Source of the DNA: Verrucomicrobia bacterium UBA3750
Lineage (GTDB): Bacteria > Verrucomicrobiota > Kiritimatiellia > RFP12 > UBA1067
Assembly: GCA_002371755.1 (NCBI GenBank)
Contig: DFGM01000161.1
Location: 1 to 8,954, forward strand
Reading direction: 5' to 3'
Length of the DNA stretch: 8,954 bases
Position 1 is the stretch's first letter. Each line of letters opens with the position of its first letter. The notes beneath the pieces were generated by a model. The model had not been told where the DNA came from. It searched no databases and saw nothing but the letters and a program-made list of their open reading frames with translations. Position numbers and translations under genes: made by a program. This document shows positions 1 through 7,238 of this stretch, in pieces.

Positions 1-315
1 GGCAATGCGCTTAAGATCAACAACAACGACAAGTTCCCGCTCTGCGTCGTGAAGTCTGAAGTGACCGACTTTGTGTTCAAGGGCAACGGAACGATGACTG
101 GCATCAAGGGCGTTGATTCTCTTGGCTACATGGCCAAGGACAGCGCAGGACACTGGTATGCGACGATTGATGAGGCGACTAAATCCGGCGGCGGCGAGTT
201 CACCGTTCTGCGTGATACCGATCCTGCGGCTCCTGCGGGCTGGAAGTTCGTCACGGAGGACGGCATCACGAAGCTCATCAAGGCCGCCAAGGGCGTGTTC
301 TTCATGGTGTACTAA
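1..315 (+). CDS. C-terminal fragment of an unrecognised, probably secreted protein
   Basis: The reading frame is open from the first base of the window (frame 1, beginning GNALKINNND) and ends at TAA 313-315, so about 104 C-terminal residues are seen and the start lies outside. A GTG at 49 and an ATG at 94 lie in frame, but neither has a convincing ribosome site, so the gene almost certainly begins upstream. The visible part is rich in Gly, Thr, Lys and Asp and has short alternating beta-strand patterns. It contains a segment of the type WYATIDEAT...GGEFTVLRD, which resembles linker or repeat segments of large secreted beta proteins in PVC bacteria, and it ends in the hydrophobic tail GVFFMVY. 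I see no catalytic motif and assign no function. The strong terminator 46 bases downstream indicates that this is the last gene of its transcript. Confidence 0.8.
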   Translation, partial: GNALKINNNDKFPLCVVKSEVTDFVFKGNGTMTGIKGVDSLGYMAKDSAGHWYATIDEATKSGGGEFTVLRDTDPAAPAGWKFVTEDGITKLIKAAKGVFFMVY

Positions 316-360
316 ATCGTTCGAGACCAGGCCGCGTGCCACGCGCGGTCACAGTCATGA

Positions 361-397
361 CAAGGGAAGCGGCAGTTTTGCCGCTTTCCTTGTTTTT
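361..397 (+). terminator. Rho-independent terminator of the first gene
   Basis: A 14-bp stem with one G-T wobble is formed by CAAGGGAAGCGGCA (361-374) and TGCCGCTTTCCTTG (379-392). The loop is GTTT and five T residues follow (393-397). It lies 46 bases after the TAA at 315 and separates that transcript from the large gene at 520. The stem is AT-containing at its base, so the terminator may also work weakly in the opposite direction. Confidence 0.93.
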
Positions 398-436
398 ACG
401 TTTGTAGAATTTAGTGTAACTTTCGTAGCCAGCCCA

Positions 437-465
437 TTGCGTGGCAGGCAGATTTTTGGTAGTAT
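437..465 (+). promoter_or_regulatory. Candidate sigma-70 promoter for the large secreted gene
   Basis: TTGCGT (437-442, 3/6 to consensus) is separated by 17 bp from TAGTAT (460-465, 4/6). A TGG immediately before the -10 box fits an extended -10 (TGn). It lies between the upstream terminator and the start at 520, giving a predicted 5' UTR of about 48 nt. The spacing is ideal but the boxes are only moderate, so this remains a candidate. Confidence 0.4.
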
Positions 466-519
466 GTCAACAATTCGGTAAACGTTTTCGGCTCCGCGCC
501 ACCTAAAGAAAGGTGTTTT

Positions 520-3500
520 ATGAAAAAACTTGTCGCGCTTCTTGTTACGACATTGGCCACCTCTTTCACACTCACAGCCGCCACCCAGTTTGCAGCAGCG
601 TGGGATGGAGTCTTTTCGGCCTCCTCACAGGGCGCATCCGAGTCAATCAGCATCAATTTTCACAACGGGAGCGAACTTTCTGGCAATGGCTCCGCAATGA
701 TCGGCCTTGCCGGATACCAGGTATCGAAAGATGGCTGGAACAGCCTTGTCGCGACGAACAACGCCTCGCTTATGCAGCTTAAGGGCATGCGGTCCGGCGG
801 GGGTGTGACGGAGTACACGGACATGTCCGTCACGATTACGGGGACGCGCGGGCATTGGAATTGCAGCAAGCTTTCCAGCGGCGACAACATTCTCCACGGC
901 TATATCGACGATAACGCCTCTTATCCGACTCCAACCGTGACGGTGACAGGAATTCCTTACGACAAGTATCGCGTCGTCATCTACCATTCGACGGATACGG
1001 CAAGCGTTCCTTTTGGATACGATCTCGTCAACGGGATACCGTTCACAGGCGTCAGCGGACATACTGTTATAGGAACTGTGCTTTGGGGGAATTCGGGTCC
1101 GAAGGATTCGGCCAATTCGCTTGAAGAGGGCGTCAATGCGCTCGTCACGCCGATACTCCACAACAATGCGGAAGCGATGCTGACGGTCACGGGGCACAGG
1201 GTTTCCGGCGTCACGCGCGGTTGCATCGCGGCAATCCAGATTTTCGACGCGACTGACGAGACAGACGACTTTTCGAATACGACGAATCGGGTGAGCTCCA
1301 CTTACGCGTCAGGAGTGTGGTCCTTCCCGGATGACATAACGGCTGCCGACCCTGTGAATTTCGGCGGCATGATTATCGGGACGAACGCCGTCAGCCAATC
1401 CCTCGGTTCATCTTCGGCTTCTACGATTTCAGCAACAGTGCTTGCCGAAATCCCCGAAACTGCGGTGGGCACTCTGATAAGCCTGGGCGTGCAGGACGGT
1501 CATTCAGTTCATGCAAGATACAATGGCAACGGGACTTTTGGGTTGTCGTACGACACTGCCGGCGCTGTTGTGACAACCGCGCCCATTGATGTGGCCGGCA
1601 GCCATATCTGGACTTTGACGTTTGACACGAGCAACGGCGCGGCATTCTGCAAAGACGGCGTAAAAGTAATCGAGACGTCGAGCATAAAATGGACTTACCC
1701 CAGCGTCAAGAAAATCACCGGTTCCGTGGAGTTTGGCGCAAAGCACGATCAATCAGACCCCCTGACGGGCGCAATCATTTATGCCGCCCGGACTGACTTT
1801 TTGAATGCGCAGGCCAGCAATGCCGGGGATGTCGTTTCAAGCGGTTATGCCGAGCAGGAGATTCCAGGCGTAAGCGGACTTGCGACTTTGGCGGAGAAAG
1901 TCGAGCTCTTCACCCATCTTGCCGCCTACGGCGACACGGAAGGGCTTCTTGCGCTCATGCCGCACCGCACAAGCACATATGCGCACAATGCCTGGCATTC
2001 GCCGCTTGACGCAGAACTGGCCGACGGCGATTATGTGGACGGATTGACGACTGTGTTCAACCCGGTTGTCCAGAAGCTTCCCGGCGTTTCCACAAACGCG
2101 GCGGCGGCGAGCGTTCTTGCGCAGATTCCACAGACGGCGTCCGGCGTCATCGCCAATATCACGGTCGTAAACGGCAGTTCCACGCATTGCGTCTTTGCGA
2201 GGGCGAACGGGGATGGAACCGTATCGCTTGGATGGGAGAACGGCACGAAGCGCACGACCTCCGGATCCCTAGGCGGGTGGGATTCTATCCATGTGTGGAC
2301 TCTCGTTTCCCATGACTCCCAAGGGTGCAAACTTTATCGTGACGGCGAACTTGTGCTTGAAGATTCCGATCTGAAGTTCAATGGCTACAAGGCGGGAGCG
2401 TCCATCATGTTCGGGAATGCGACTAACAGCAAGCATCCTCTAGCCGGAATGAATGTCTATGCCGTCCATACCGACTTCGGCTCGTCGAGTGCGATATTCG
2501 ATACGGCTGCGGAAAGCGCCGCATCTGTTTTCGACTCGTTCGATTTCATGGAGGAGCTTGCCGGACGCCCAATCGACGAGAAGCTCGCGGCGTTCGAGCG
2601 CTACTGCGAGACGGGCGAGACTGCAGATCCGGAGACGGTGTTCGACCCCGAGACGGACGAAAAAGCGGATGAATGCGTTCTTCGCATCAGCGAGATCATG
2701 CCGAAGCCGACGGACGCGCAGAACCGCGGCAAACTCGAGGGCATGGATGTGAACGGGCTTGAAAGCGGCTGGGTGGAGGTAGAGAACACATCCGACAAGT
2801 GGGCCGACCTCGCCGACTACCGCTTCATTCGCGTGAACCGCGGCAAGAAGACCGACCCGGCGGGCGTCGGCAACTTCCCGTCCCGGCTTGTGCCGCCGCA
2901 TTCCCGTGCGATATTCTACACGTCCGAGCGCTATTCCAACAGCAAGGAGCAGGCGGTGAGCGCGTTCGAGCACGGCACTTTCGACGGCAAGCCGATGATA
3001 ATGGGCGAAGAACTCCACAACATCCTCGTGTGGGGCGACAAGGTGAACCCGAAGAAGTCGCCCTACGTCCGGCTCTACTACGCGCCGGGCGGCGATTCGG
3101 ACAGTGGCACTGTGGTCGATACCGTGGTCGTGCCGAGCGATCTTCCCGAAGGGTGGTCGATAATCGTGGGCGAGGCGGCGGAAGGCGAGGGAACGCGCCG
3201 CTGGATGTGCCCGACGCCTACACGCGGCAGGGCCAACACGGCGACAGACGGCCTTAAGCGGATAGGTCCGAATGTGGGTCCTCTCTACGAAAAGAAGGGA
3301 CAGAAGAAGACCGAACTGGTAAGCGAGTTCGCCGTCCCGACGCCTCCGGCGAAACCCGGCGAGGACTATGTCGTGACGCTGCCAATCAACGGCGTCATGA
3401 ATCCGGACGGCACGTTTACGCCTCGCGCCGCCGACCAGATTGCGTCCATCAAGTTCGTCTTCCGCAAAGACTTGGACGATTCGACTCTGACCACTAATGA

Positions 3501-6435
3501 CGTCGACATTGCGGGCAAGACGACAGACGCCAACTGGGGCGACCAGTACACAGCGACGATTCCTTCGGCTTTCTTCCCGGCTGCAGGACACCTCATGCAG
3601 TGGAAGGTGCTCATCACGGACGGCGAAGGCGTGGAATGGACTTCGCCCAGCTTCAACAACCCCGACGACGGTTACGAGTGGTATGGCACGATCGTTGAGC
3701 CGGACTATGCCACGCAGATGAGCGCGACGCTGCCGACGTGGCACATGTTCGTCGACGAGGCCAGCAAGTCGCAGATGGACTATGACAAGGACGACAAAAG
3801 ATATACGCTGGCCAATGGTGCGCGCGTCGCCATCTACGATTCCTCGACCTCCAACTACTACGACTATGTGCGCATCGACCTTCGCGGCAACACCTCCGCA
3901 GGATTCACGAAGAAGGGGCACGGGCTCAGGTTTGCGAAGGCGCATCCGCTCACGATGACAGATGTCGTGACCGGCGAGACTATAGAGGAAATCCGCAAGA
4001 CGTCGCTTATCAGCGAGTTCGCGGACCCGAGCTATATGCGCCAGATGATTGCGTTCTGGCTGTGGCGCAAGATGGGGAACCTCGTTCCGTTCGACTTCCC
4101 GGTCCGGTGCAACCTGAATGGAGAGTTCTACCAGCTTGCGTTCAACTCAGAGCGCTTCACGGACGAACTCATTGAGGACGTATACGGGCTCGACAAGTTC
4201 GGCTACGGCTACAAGAACGTCGGCACGATGAAGAGCGGATCTAGCACGACGGCGGGCAGCATAGAGAAGAAGACGCCGGATGACGAGGACGAGACGAACA
4301 TCACGGTGCTTCAGAACGAGCTGCGCGCGAAGATTACGGCGGCGCAGCAGGTATCCAGCACTCCGGATGGCGGCGATACAGGCCTCGACAACGTCGAGCT
4401 TACGAAGTTCGTTGTCGAGAAGTTCGATCTTCCGGCGTGGCTCAATTACCTTGCCTCCGCGCGCATCACGCAGGAGATGGACGACGTGTGGGCGAACGTC
4501 TGCGCCTACTACGACAATCCGAGCATGAAGGAAGGCGAGCGCGGCACCGGCACATGGATGCCGCTCGGCTACGACTTCAATCTCACGTTCGGGCAGCATT
4601 ACCTTGACGGCGGCATGAGCGCCTCCGGTCTCAAGGCGCAGGATGACTGGTTCAAGTGCCATCCGTTCTACGGCGGCAACCGCGTGAGGTGCTATTCGTC
4701 GTCCGCCATGTCCTCGATGATAAACAACGGCAATGATGGTTTCGAGGCGGTCTGGCAGTCCGCCAAGTTCCGCCGCCTCTACCTGCGCCGCTTGAGGACG
4801 CTTATGGATCAGGAGCTGAAAGCGCCAGGGACCGCAACAAACGACACACCCTTCATGGTCAAGATGTACGAGATGGCCGATTTGATGCGCACGGATGCCA
4901 CTCAAGATGCTGAAAAGTGGGGGAACGACAACACCGACAAAGCCATCGACGTATGGGGCGGCAATCGCCCTGCCGACATGGACGCGGGCATCCAGGATAT
5001 CTGGGATAACTACGTCGTTCCGCGCCGCGAGCATCTTTTCGTCACGCATTCCGCCACCAATACGGCGAAAGCAATCGGCTACGGTTCCAACCTCAATGCA
5101 GGCATCCCAGAGGCGCAGAGCCCGATCGACGAGTTGAAGGTCGGCTTCTTGGTGGATAACACTGCTGATGAAACAATGACTTCCATCTCCGATACAGAGA
5201 AGGTCGTGATACGCAACTCCAACAACGAGGCGGTCGATATGAGCGGCTGGCAGCTGAGCGGTCGCTTCGAGATGACGCTTCCGGCAGGCACGGTCGTAGA
5301 CGCGAACGATACGATTACTGTCGTAGTCGATCGCAGGGCGTATGTCGCGGAGCATGAGGCGGAACTGACCGATCAGGTCATAATCGGCAATGCTACGCTC
5401 AAGGCCGATTCCGCCACGCTGCTCTTGAATGATGCGGACGGCGTCAAAGTCCTTCAAGTCGCGCCGCCGAGCGACGAATCGCAGTATCTGCGCCTCAATT
5501 CCTTTGACGGAATCCCGCCGTTGCCTTCTGACGGCGATACGGACGAGTGGATTGCGCTCACGAATATATCAGAGACTGCGACGCTCGATCTCTCCGGAGT
5601 CCGTGTGGTTTTCCTCAAGGCTGGCGATGCGGTCGCGAAGTGCGATTTCAATATACGCGAAGGGCTGCTTGCTCCCTTGGGCAGCGTGACCTTGCATCAG
5701 GCAGACTACTCTAAAGCAGGTTGGACGAAGATTACCAACGGCGAACTTGCGATATCCATCTATGACGCGAACGGTCTTGTGGCGCATTCAGGCGGCGTCG
5801 TGCAGAAGAATCACAAGAAGTATCGCGGCGAGGGCGGCCCTGGTGGAAACTTCTTCATCCGTCTGAAACACGTCGATGCCACATTCTCGAGCGGAGATTT
5901 TGAAGAAGTCGAATATCCATCTACGAGTATCGGCGTCGTGCCAGGCACGGACGTCATGCTGGAGGCGGCGACGCAGGAAGAAGCGGATGCCGCGCTTGCG
6001 AACTGCGAAATCGTCCTTTCCGACGAGGATACGAAGTGGCTTGATGCCAGCGTGCTGAAACTTGTCGCAGTGCCGGTCGTTTCGGTGGATTCTTCGACTG
6101 GTGTTGAAACGACAACGTTCGTCGCGCAAGTCGCCGTCGACGAGACGAAAGTCGATGCCCCGGTTATAGCCGAGGCGGCGACGGAAGGCGATAAGCCGGT
6201 AGAGGTCGAGGCGGATGAGGACGGCAAAACCGTGGTAAAGACGTCGATATCCAATGCCTTCACAGGTCTTTGGTACGGCTACGAGGTCGCAAACGAGCTC
6301 GGCGGAGAGAATGGTTTTACAAATGACGTGCAGTCGTTTGAGCGTGCCACCAACACCACGCACAAGGTGACGTCATCGCTGCGGGAAGGGAATAGCGGAT
6401 TCTTCCGGGTCAAAGTTCTTCCCGTTCATCCATAG
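520..6435 (+). CDS. Large secreted multidomain protein: LamG-like repeats, lamin-tail domains, CotH kinase
   Basis: The protein has 1971 residues. The start is ATG 520, preceded by AAAGAAAGG (505-513) six bases upstream, and it opens with a Sec signal peptide (MKKLVALLVTTLATSFTLTA; cleavage near Ala21 or Ala27). Domains by eye: beta-rich N-terminal region about 28-250; two tandem LamG/concanavalin-A-like repeats about 258-430 and 485-655 that share a VLA(E/Q)IP(E/Q)TA motif, an H(I/V)WTL strand and a TDF end; a lamin-tail domain about 720-910 beginning LRISEIMPKP; a linker beta domain about 915-1067; a CotH kinase domain about 1074-1440; two LTD-like modules about 1535-1645 and 1655-1770; a beta C-terminus to 1971. 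CotH landmarks are RGNTS at 1122-1126 with Lys1131/Lys1132 and RFAK, NSER with Glu1211, MDDVWANVCAYYDN around 1320-1333, and GYDFNLTFG with Asp1352 and Asn1354. CotH proteins are atypical kinases, known for phosphorylating spore-coat proteins and found in many secreted proteins of other phyla. The substrate here is unknown. I see no LPXTG or PEP-CTERM anchor; the last beta segment (LWYGYEV...FFRVKV) could be a sorting domain, which is inference. Confidence 0.95.
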   Translation: MKKLVALLVTTLATSFTLTAATQFAAAWDGVFSASSQGASESISINFHNGSELSGNGSAMIGLAGYQVSKDGWNSLVATNNASLMQLKGMRSGGGVTEYTDMSVTITGTRGHWNCSKLSSGDNILHGYIDDNASYPTPTVTVTGIPYDKYRVVIYHSTDTASVPFGYDLVNGIPFTGVSGHTVIGTVLWGNSGPKDSANSLEEGVNALVTPILHNNAEAMLTVTGHRVSGVTRGCIAAIQIFDATDETDDFSNTTNRVSSTYASGVWSFPDDITAADPVNFGGMIIGTNAVSQSLGSSSASTISATVLAEIPETAVGTLISLGVQDGHSVHARYNGNGTFGLSYDTAGAVVTTAPIDVAGSHIWTLTFDTSNGAAFCKDGVKVIETSSIKWTYPSVKKITGSVEFGAKHDQSDPLTGAIIYAARTDFLNAQASNAGDVVSSGYAEQEIPGVSGLATLAEKVELFTHLAAYGDTEGLLALMPHRTSTYAHNAWHSPLDAELADGDYVDGLTTVFNPVVQKLPGVSTNAAAASVLAQIPQTASGVIANITVVNGSSTHCVFARANGDGTVSLGWENGTKRTTSGSLGGWDSIHVWTLVSHDSQGCKLYRDGELVLEDSDLKFNGYKAGASIMFGNATNSKHPLAGMNVYAVHTDFGSSSAIFDTAAESAASVFDSFDFMEELAGRPIDEKLAAFERYCETGETADPETVFDPETDEKADECVLRISEIMPKPTDAQNRGKLEGMDVNGLESGWVEVENTSDKWADLADYRFIRVNRGKKTDPAGVGNFPSRLVPPHSRAIFYTSERYSNSKEQAVSAFEHGTFDGKPMIMGEELHNILVWGDKVNPKKSPYVRLYYAPGGDSDSGTVVDTVVVPSDLPEGWSIIVGEAAEGEGTRRWMCPTPTRGRANTATDGLKRIGPNVGPLYEKKGQKKTELVSEFAVPTPPAKPGEDYVVTLPINGVMNPDGTFTPRAADQIASIKFVFRKDLDDSTLTTNDVDIAGKTTDANWGDQYTATIPSAFFPAAGHLMQWKVLITDGEGVEWTSPSFNNPDDGYEWYGTIVEPDYATQMSATLPTWHMFVDEASKSQMDYDKDDKRYTLANGARVAIYDSSTSNYYDYVRIDLRGNTSAGFTKKGHGLRFAKAHPLTMTDVVTGETIEEIRKTSLISEFADPSYMRQMIAFWLWRKMGNLVPFDFPVRCNLNGEFYQLAFNSERFTDELIEDVYGLDKFGYGYKNVGTMKSGSSTTAGSIEKKTPDDEDETNITVLQNELRAKITAAQQVSSTPDGGDTGLDNVELTKFVVEKFDLPAWLNYLASARITQEMDDVWANVCAYYDNPSMKEGERGTGTWMPLGYDFNLTFGQHYLDGGMSASGLKAQDDWFKCHPFYGGNRVRCYSSSAMSSMINNGNDGFEAVWQSAKFRRLYLRRLRTLMDQELKAPGTATNDTPFMVKMYEMADLMRTDATQDAEKWGNDNTDKAIDVWGGNRPADMDAGIQDIWDNYVVPRREHLFVTHSATNTAKAIGYGSNLNAGIPEAQSPIDELKVGFLVDNTADETMTSISDTEKVVIRNSNNEAVDMSGWQLSGRFEMTLPAGTVVDANDTITVVVDRRAYVAEHEAELTDQVIIGNATLKADSATLLLNDADGVKVLQVAPPSDESQYLRLNSFDGIPPLPSDGDTDEWIALTNISETATLDLSGVRVVFLKAGDAVAKCDFNIREGLLAPLGSVTLHQADYSKAGWTKITNGELAISIYDANGLVAHSGGVVQKNHKKYRGEGGPGGNFFIRLKHVDATFSSGDFEEVEYPSTSIGVVPGTDVMLEAATQEEADAALANCEIVLSDEDTKWLDASVLKLVAVPVVSVDSSTGVETTTFVAQVAVDETKVDAPVIAEAATEGDKPVEVEADEDGKTVVKTSISNAFTGLWYGYEVANELGGENGFTNDVQSFERATNTTHKVTSSLREGNSGFFRVKVLPVHP

Positions 6436-6443
6436 GCGAGGAG

Positions 6444-6491
6444 GCGACTCTGGGGGATGGGCAGGGGCATTGCCGCGCCCCCCAGAGTCGC
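6444..6491. repeat. Long GC-rich hairpin just after the large gene
   Basis: GCGACTCTGGGGG (6444-6456) pairs perfectly with CCCCCAGAGTCGC (6479-6491), a 13-bp stem. The 22-nt loop contains an inner GGCA/TGCC pairing (6460-6463 with 6471-6474). It begins eight bases after the stop codon at 6435. No T-run follows on the + strand (AACTGCC), so it is not a classical intrinsic terminator. It could stabilise the mRNA 3' end, act as a Rho-dependent or stem-only terminator, or be a REP-type element. An 11-base tail GCAACTGCCTC starting at its 3' edge occurs again after another GC-rich hairpin at 6840. Confidence 0.75.
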
Positions 6492-6515
6492 AACTGCCTC
6501 TGCTAAAACGCCCTT

Positions 6516-6703
6516 CGAAATCGGCTCAAACGCTTCTACCGGTAGAAACGCACCACTTCTACCTGTAGAAACGCACCACTTCTACCTGTAGAAACGCACC
6601 ACTTCTACCGGTAGAAATACACCACTTCTACCGGTAGAAGCATATCGTTTCTACCGGTAGAAGCATATCGTTTGGTCCGGACGAAGCGTTTGAGACGATT
6701 TCG
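6516..6703. repeat. Seven 14-bp palindromes at exact 23-bp spacing, enclosed by 18-bp inverted repeats
   Basis: The palindrome TTCTACCGGTAGAA begins at 6534, 6557, 6580, 6603, 6626, 6649 and, in diverged form, 6672, always 23 bp apart. Copies 1, 4, 5 and 6 are perfect. Copies 2 and 3 read TTCTACCTGTAGAA. Copy 7 reads TTGGTCCGGACGAA. The 9-bp spacers are ACGCACCAC three times, ATACACCAC once, then GCATATCGT twice. Flush against the first and last copies are inverted arms, CGAAATCGGCTCAAACGC (6516-6533) and GCGTTTGAGACGATTTCG (6686-6703), complementary at 17 of 18 positions. No credible gene lies inside. Possible identities are an operator array for a dimeric DNA-binding protein, iteron-like repeats, or a non-autonomous palindromic mobile element. 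I do not recognise it as a named family. Confidence 0.93.
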
Positions 6704-6760
6704 GGAGGGAAATATGCGCACGCAGAAGGGCACTGCTTCTTTGGGCCGCGCCCCGATTAT

Positions 6761-6781
6761 GCCATCCGCTTTGTGGATGGC
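6761..6781. repeat. Short 7-bp hairpin
   Basis: GCCATCC (6761-6767) and GGATGGC (6775-6781) are perfectly complementary around a 7-nt loop. It has no T-run and no adjacent gene and is one of several hairpins packed between 6436 and 7000. Its function is unknown, and it may be a segment of a larger repeat that includes the next hairpin. Confidence 0.5.
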
Positions 6782-6799
6782 TTGGTGCGGTATCCTTCG

Positions 6800-6828
6800 C
6801 CGCCGCGGCGGGCAGAGGTCTGCCCGCC
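6800..6828. repeat. GC-rich REP-like double palindrome
   Basis: CCGCCGCGGCGG (6800-6811) is a perfect 12-bp palindrome. It overlaps a second inverted repeat, GGCGGGCAGA (6807-6816) with TCTGCCCGCC (6819-6828), separated by only GG. The two structures share 6807-6811 and cannot form together. The organisation resembles REP-type elements of bacterial intergenic regions, but I cannot assign it to a defined family. CAACTGCCTC follows 12 bases later, as it does after the hairpin at 6444. Confidence 0.7.
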
Positions 6829-6896
6829 CTACCGGGTTTGCAACTGCCTCAACGGGAAACTGCAGCCCAGCGTTCAGATGAGCATAAACAAAAAAT

Positions 6897-6987
6897 GTCG
6901 ATTGAAAAAGAAAGTGGACATTTGCGTTTGCAGGACTAAACGGGCAGGAAACTCCGTCGCCCCTGCCCACTTACTTTTTCAATCGAC
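6897..6987. repeat. 91-bp element with 21-bp inverted arms
   Basis: The left arm (6897-6917, starting GTCGATTGAAAAAG) and the right arm (6967-6987, ending CTTTTTCAATCGAC) are complementary at 20 of 21 positions around a 49-nt loop. The loop carries GGGCAGG (6942-6948), complementary to CCTGCCC (6962-6968), which competes with the base of the right arm. The left arm also lies inside an alternative hairpin, AAATGTC (6893-6899) with GACATTT (6917-6923). It contains no gene. It may be a small MITE or palindromic repeat; it ends 43 bases before the -35 box of the promoter at 7031. Confidence 0.7.
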
Positions 6988-7030
6988 GGGCGCCCATCGC
7001 GATTCCGATTCGTGATTTTTCGCGCCAGTA

Positions 7031-7059
7031 TTGAATTTTAGGGCGAAATATGCTATAAT
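7031..7059 (+). promoter_or_regulatory. Strong sigma-70 promoter of the leader RNA and nuclease operon
   Basis: TTGAAT (7031-7036) is followed after exactly 17 bp by a perfect TATAAT (7054-7059). TGC immediately upstream of the -10 box gives an extended -10. Transcription should start near 7064-7067. A short inverted repeat, CGCGA (6998-7002) with TCGCG (7020-7024), lies just upstream of the -35 box and could be an operator, though it is too short to rely on. This is the best promoter in the window. No other convincing promoter was seen between it and the start codon at 7347. Confidence 0.85.
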
Positions 7060-7120
7060 CTCCATGTCTTATGCTTAGGTGTACTAAACATTAAAACGGT
7101 GAGGTGCGGCTTGGGCGGGG

Positions 7121-7183
7121 ATGTCGCTCTTTACCATTCGTGGAAATCGCGTAACTGCGTGTTGTGCTTCAATCGAAAGATGA
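7121..7183 (+). CDS. Possible 20-residue leader peptide (low confidence)
   Basis: ATG 7121 opens a 20-codon frame ending at TGA 7181-7183, inside the leader RNA. A GAGGTG lies 14 bases upstream, which is long for a ribosome site, and GGGCGGGG abuts the ATG. The peptide begins MSLFTIRGNR and contains two adjacent Cys codons (7160-7165) just before the segment that forms the 7169-7176 strand of a leader helix. That position would let ribosome movement influence folding, but a frame of this length is easily produced by chance. Confidence 0.2.
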   Translation: MSLFTIRGNRVTACCASIER

Positions 7184-7208
7184 CCAATCCAAAGGAGAGG
7201 CAGAATAT

Positions 7209-7220
7209 ATGGTAGCGTAG
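7209..7220 (+). CDS. Possible three-codon mini-ORF (Met-Val-Ala) in the leader
   Basis: ATG GTA GCG TAG is preceded, at an 8-base spacing, by AAAGGAGAGG (7191-7200), one of the best Shine-Dalgarno matches in the window. The Shine-Dalgarno bases are also one strand of the helix 7194-7207/7247-7262, which is incompatible with the terminator stem. A ribosome initiating here would therefore block that helix. This is an inference from position only; chance is a real alternative. Confidence 0.25.
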   Translation: MVA

Positions 7221-7238
7221 AGTGTATACAGGCATTTT

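Noticed and set aside
330..349. Second hairpin just before the terminator at 361
   Set aside because: The complementarity (CCGCG/CGCGG with small offsets) is short and interrupted, so it was not listed as a feature.
2440..3945. Long antisense open frame (501 codons, minus strand)
   Set aside because: It lies entirely opposite the LamG/LTD part of the large + strand gene, whose domains are recognisable. Its product is Arg/His/Val-rich, as expected from the antisense of GC-biased codons.
4147..5457. Long antisense open frame (436 codons, minus strand)
   Set aside because: It is a shadow of the CotH/LTD coding region, with skewed composition and no recognisable domain.
6534..6685. CRISPR array
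   Set aside because: The repeated unit is a 14-bp palindrome with 9-bp spacers, and the spacers themselves repeat. Real CRISPR spacers are about 30 bp and unique, and no cas gene is present.
6534..6685. Plasmid iteron origin
   Set aside because: The number and period of repeats would fit, but no Rep gene and no AT-rich melting region were seen in the window. The idea is kept only as one alternative in the array findings.
6605..6970. Minus-strand ORF across the repeat region
   Set aside because: It runs through part of the palindrome array, the GC-rich hairpins and the 21-bp inverted repeat. Its composition is Arg/Pro-rich and shows no domain.
6672..7015. Two short + strand ORFs in the intergenic region
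   Set aside because: They start inside repeats, overlap hairpins, lack convincing domains and read through inverted arms, so they are best explained by chance.
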